A DNA stretch of 7,794 bases from Armatimonadota bacterium. Its GTDB lineage: Bacteria > Armatimonadota > Hebobacteria > CAIYQO01. Positions within the stretch are counted from its first letter, which is position 1. Every line of letters starts with the position of its first letter. Where the stretch lies: NCBI GenBank assembly GCA_022708765.1, contig JAKIYB010000006.1, forward strand, positions 16,715 to 24,508, in the 5' to 3' direction. Under the pieces are notes generated by a model. The model was not told the DNA's origin, did no database searches, and saw only the letters and a program-made list of their open reading frames with translations. A program made the position numbers and the translations under genes. This document shows, one piece after another, positions 4,893 through 7,794 of the stretch.

Positions 4893-6161
4893 TTACTGTA
4901 ACAGGGAAATCAACAGCCTGTCCAGAACACCAGTCAGCCACTGAAACAGGGGCCACGTCACGGCGATGCCCAGCGCCACCTGAAGCAGCCCCATGTTCCA
5001 AATACGCCGCGACGGATGCTGGCGCTCGGTGGGTGGTATCGTGAGATGACAGCGCGTCACCTCCAGGCCGGCGCGGATGCCGCTGGCGATCTCCCGCGCG
5101 GAAGGCCGTCGCGTGGTGAAATATTGCTGCAGCCATCCCCCAAGCGCGCGCCAGCCGAAGGCGATGCAGATTGCCAGCACGACAGCGACCGGCATGAGCA
5201 GCGGCAAGGTGTACCGGCCGACATCGGTGGAGAGCCAGGTCGCCAGCGCGCCGAGTCCCACAAGACTCAGCTGCATGATAGCCCACAGATTCGTGCCGCA
5301 GCGCGGATGCACCCGCGGCATACGCGCGACCGCCTCCAGGGTGAGGGGCTTGCCTGCTTCCATCGCGTGGACCGTCTGATGCTCGGCCGCGTGGTACCCG
5401 GCCAGCAACGGCGCCACGCGCATGAGCAGCAGGAAGAACAGGAACAACAGCGCGGTCACGCCCACCCACAGCCACAGCGTCATCATGGGATCGCGCGAGA
5501 TGTAGAGCTCACCTTTGAGCAGGTTTAGCGCGTCTTTCGCCAGCGGCTCACGCGTGAAGTGGTACGTGACGGCAATTACACTGGCCAGCAGCGCCTGCGC
5601 CAGCCAGAAGAGCAGCGCCATCGCCATACCCGACAGCACGAGGCCGAGGTCGCCGACGCCACCGCCCACCACACCGGTAGTGAGATAGACGCCCAGAGGA
5701 GTCGCCATCCCACCCACGCGCGGCGGGTACAGCCGTCCCGCCTGCGCGGCGCTCAGGTCGGAGAGCGTGACGATGCCCAGGTAGCGTCCGTCCGGCGCGA
5801 TGACCGGCAGCATCCCGGCATCGGCGCTCGCGAACACCCGCGCCGCATCGTCAAGCGTAAAGCGGGGATCGAGCGCCGGCGGCGGCGGTTCCAATGCAAA
5901 CGCGGCAATTTCCGTCTCCGCGCGCCCGGGGTCGCCCGCGATGCGCTGTGCCACGCCACGCGCGGACAGGCATCCAGCCAGCGTGATTCCTTCCAACACG
6001 GGCAGCCACGCGACCTGCTGCTCGCGCAGCGCGTGCAGCGCCTCGCCCAAGGGCAGTGCCGGCGACAGCGGCGCCAATGGCTGTGTCAGGTGCGCCACGC
6101 GCAACGGTTCGTCACCCGTTGCCGGTTCCGGCGTCTGTCGTTGTCGAAACGGAAAGAGCAT
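4893..6161 (-). CDS. CBS-CBS-DUF1385 integral membrane protein
   Basis: A 422-residue fusion of two CBS motifs (about 20-78 and 84-142; the second contains GMLPVIAPDGRYLGIVTLSDL) to a DUF1385 membrane domain (from about 149). CBS pairs commonly sense adenine nucleotides. DUF1385 has no firmly established function. DUF1385 hallmarks are VGGMATPLGVYL (149-160), YHAAEHQTVHAMEAG (256-270) and VHPRCGTN (284-291); the His/Glu/Cys residues could form a metal site (inference). Likely membrane segments are about 171-200, 227-253, 293-312, 317-337 and weakly 391-406. The frame is open from an ATG at 6302, but that would overlap the upstream gene and add 47 featureless residues. I prefer ATG 6161, although its GGAGGGG is about 15 nt away, longer than usual, so the start is uncertain. 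It lies between the glycosidase and argS genes, all in one direction. Confidence 0.8.
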   Translation of the reverse strand: MLFPFRQRQTPEPATGDEPLRVAHLTQPLAPLSPALPLGEALHALREQQVAWLPVLEGITLAGCLSARGVAQRIAGDPGRAETEIAAFALEPPPPALDPRFTLDDAARVFASADAGMLPVIAPDGRYLGIVTLSDLSAAQAGRLYPPRVGGMATPLGVYLTTGVVGGGVGDLGLVLSGMAMALLFWLAQALLASVIAVTYHFTREPLAKDALNLLKGELYISRDPMMTLWLWVGVTALLFLFFLLLMRVAPLLAGYHAAEHQTVHAMEAGKPLTLEAVARMPRVHPRCGTNLWAIMQLSLVGLGALATWLSTDVGRYTLPLLMPVAVVLAICIAFGWRALGGWLQQYFTTRRPSAREIASGIRAGLEVTRCHLTIPPTERQHPSRRIWNMGLLQVALGIAVTWPLFQWLTGVLDRLLISLLQ

Positions 6162-6261
6162 GGTAGTCAGGATATTCCCCTCCAGGACAACCCGCCACAC
6201 GCGGCGATGCGCGGTGGGTGTCACTGCTTTTCGCGTCAGGCCAGGCAAATCCTGTCGTGTA

Positions 6262-7794
6262 TCAGCCTGCAGCCAGAGGGATGAGTATGCTGAAGGACTC
6301 AATACCGTTCAGCGTGACGGCCCGCGGCAGCGTTACCTCGCCGGCGCCAGTCAGTATGAAACGGCACAGTGACAGCGTACCCCCGTATACCCGGAGCGTA
6401 ACGGTAATGCCCTCGGCAGTTTCTTCCTGCGTGGTGGTGCCCCAGGCATCGCCGGTGGACCAGAAATTCGTCCCTGCCAACGGTGCCAGCGTCATGGTCC
6501 CCATGATACCTGAATAATGGAAGCCGGTGAGGGCGAGAATCGCCCCCCAACTGGCCATGGCGCGGGCGTAGTGGTGGCCGCATTCCGCTTCGTCGAAGGG
6601 GTTGCGCCTACGGCCGTCATAGCGGTCGCGGATAGCGGTGATAATCGCCAGGCCTTCCTCCAGCATGCCCTCGTAGATCATGCCCACGGCGGCGGTATAT
6701 TCGAAGCCGGTCATCACTTCATTGAAGTAGGGAAAGGGCCATTTCGGCCGGTTGCCGCGCGGATACGTCGCCATGAGTACCGCGGTTTCGTCCGGCATGG
6801 CGTAGGAGCGCATGTTATTAAAGTGTCCGGTGAGTTTGCGAAAATTGTACCGAAAGATGCTTGCCAGCGTCGCGCGCTGGCGCGCGTCATCCGTGAGATG
6901 CCCGAGCCCACACACGTGGGCGAGGAATTGCCCGACGAGTTGATCTACCAGACAGGCGGCACCGAGCTGGAATTGCGGATCCATCAGATTTTTCGCACCC
7001 ATATTCGCCTGCAGGCCGGGCGCGATGTTTTCCTGCGTCATCGGCGGCCAGATCCGCTGTTCGTAGTACTCGCCATTGAAGAGGTGGGCATCAATCCAGG
7101 CACGGCCGCGTTCATAAAGGGCGCGGCAGCGGTTGGCGACGTCCGCCTCGTCCAGGTAGCGGGCCATTTCTTCCATGCAGCGCAGCGCGCCCAGGTAGCA
7201 GAGGCCCATCTGCGGGTTGGGGCCAAAGTATTCGACATCCATGGTGTTGTGCTGGCAGCCTTCCATCACGCCGTCCTCATCGGCATCCCAGCCGCCGGGA
7301 ATCCAGCAGAAGGCCAGCGCCTTTTTCGCATTGGGCCACAGCGCCCGGAGAAAGTCATCGTCGCCGCAGAGCTGCCAGTCGCGATAGAGTTTCATCAAGC
7401 AGCCCATTTGCCCATCCGCTGCCGCCACCGGCCAGGCGGTGGCGCGGGAGAGTGGCAGCGCCGTGCGGAAACACATCAGGCCGTTGTCCAGCATGGCGGG
7501 GCCGAATTCCACGGTGCGCATCTTGCGGGAGAGGTCGCCGAAGAGGAAGGCGGTGGCCTGCTCGTAGTTCCACACATGCGTGCAGGAGCCGTGGCAGCAG
7601 CCGGCACAGTCATTGCAGCCTTCCCACCCGAAGAAGAGGCCATCAGCGGTGCGGAAGCAGGTCTGGCTGCGCAGCGTGCTCAGGTTGAAGAGCGCCGCCT
7701 CCTTGACGGCGTCCGGCAGGTCGCTGCCGCAGAAGGCGCGGGTGAAGGCGACGGTTTTTGCCTCAAGCTCCGGCAACTTGACTGCCAGCGCTTC
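6262..7794 (-). CDS. GH116/DUF608-like glycosidase, C-terminal part (5' partial)
   Basis: A 510-residue C-terminal fragment; the frame runs through the right edge, and a TTG at 7776 is internal. The (alpha/alpha)6-barrel catalytic domain of the GH116 family (beta-glucosidase, beta-xylosidase or glucosylceramidase-like) is recognisable from several motifs. These are GSCTHVWNYEQATAFLF (69-85), DADEDGVMEGCQHNTMDVEY (170-189), YFNEVMTGFEYTAA (356-369), IRDRYDGRRRNPFDEAECG (388-406) and HHYARAMASW (407-416). By analogy to the family's TYD motif, D186 is the candidate acid/base. I cannot place the nucleophile with certainty. A Cys cluster (C60, C63, C66, C67, C71) precedes THVWNYE. The end (about 425-510) is beta-rich. 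Substrate cannot be told from sequence; glycan or glycolipid breakdown is plausible. The stop lies 100 nt before the next gene's chosen start. Confidence 0.8.
   Translation of the reverse strand, partial: EALAVKLPELEAKTVAFTRAFCGSDLPDAVKEAALFNLSTLRSQTCFRTADGLFFGWEGCNDCAGCCHGSCTHVWNYEQATAFLFGDLSRKMRTVEFGPAMLDNGLMCFRTALPLSRATAWPVAAADGQMGCLMKLYRDWQLCGDDDFLRALWPNAKKALAFCWIPGGWDADEDGVMEGCQHNTMDVEYFGPNPQMGLCYLGALRCMEEMARYLDEADVANRCRALYERGRAWIDAHLFNGEYYEQRIWPPMTQENIAPGLQANMGAKNLMDPQFQLGAACLVDQLVGQFLAHVCGLGHLTDDARQRATLASIFRYNFRKLTGHFNNMRSYAMPDETAVLMATYPRGNRPKWPFPYFNEVMTGFEYTAAVGMIYEGMLEEGLAIITAIRDRYDGRRRNPFDEAECGHHYARAMASWGAILALTGFHYSGIMGTMTLAPLAGTNFWSTGDAWGTTTQEETAEGITVTLRVYGGTLSLCRFILTGAGEVTLPRAVTLNGIESFSILIPLAAG

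Noticed and set aside
5559..6284. 241-residue + strand frame opposite the DUF1385 gene
   Set aside because: Low-complexity Arg/Gln-rich product typical of the antisense of a GC-rich gene; the minus-strand frame carries recognisable CBS and DUF1385 motifs.

Overview
The window looks like chromosomal DNA from a GC-rich, free-living bacterium. The phylum cannot be fixed from sequence alone. The mix of a CBS-DUF1385 membrane protein, a GH116/DUF608-type glycosidase and a DUF169 gene in a thiazole operon would suit an Armatimonadota- or Chloroflexota-like lineage, but that is a low-confidence guess. There is no sign of phage, plasmid, transposase, CRISPR, tRNA or rRNA. Coding density is high except for one convergent intergenic region.

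Left block (+ strand, 1-2558): a tight operon for the thiazole half of thiamin biosynthesis. It holds the C-terminal part of glycine oxidase ThiO (5' end outside the window), the sulfur carrier ThiS, a DUF169 protein and thiazole synthase ThiG. Gaps are 1, 4 and 17 nt, and each internal gene has its own Shine-Dalgarno. ThiO oxidises glycine to the imine, ThiS carries sulfur as a C-terminal thiocarboxylate, and ThiG condenses both with 1-deoxy-D-xylulose 5-phosphate. The DUF169 gene has no recognised role in this pathway. No thiF, thiC, thiE or TPP riboswitch is visible; these may lie upstream.

Centre (2559-3146): a 588-bp gene-free region between convergent transcription units. It is rich in secondary structure: a long hairpin just after thiG, two more GC-rich hairpins, a C-tract array, and two related 46-bp inverted repeats (13-bp arms, 20-bp centres). 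A more AT-rich stretch follows, with a weak terminator-like hairpin for argS.

Right block (- strand, 7794-3147, read right to left): the C-terminal two-thirds or so of a GH116/DUF608-like glycosidase (5' end outside the window), then a CBS-CBS-DUF1385 membrane protein, then a full-length arginyl-tRNA synthetase. They are collinear with gaps of about 100 and 51 nt, so co-transcription is possible but unproven.

The points most worth a second look are the DUF169 gene inside the thiazole operon, the ArgRS in which both class I signature motifs are substituted (HVGH-type to GTTH, KMSKR-type to AGAMY), and the paired palindromes in the intergenic region.
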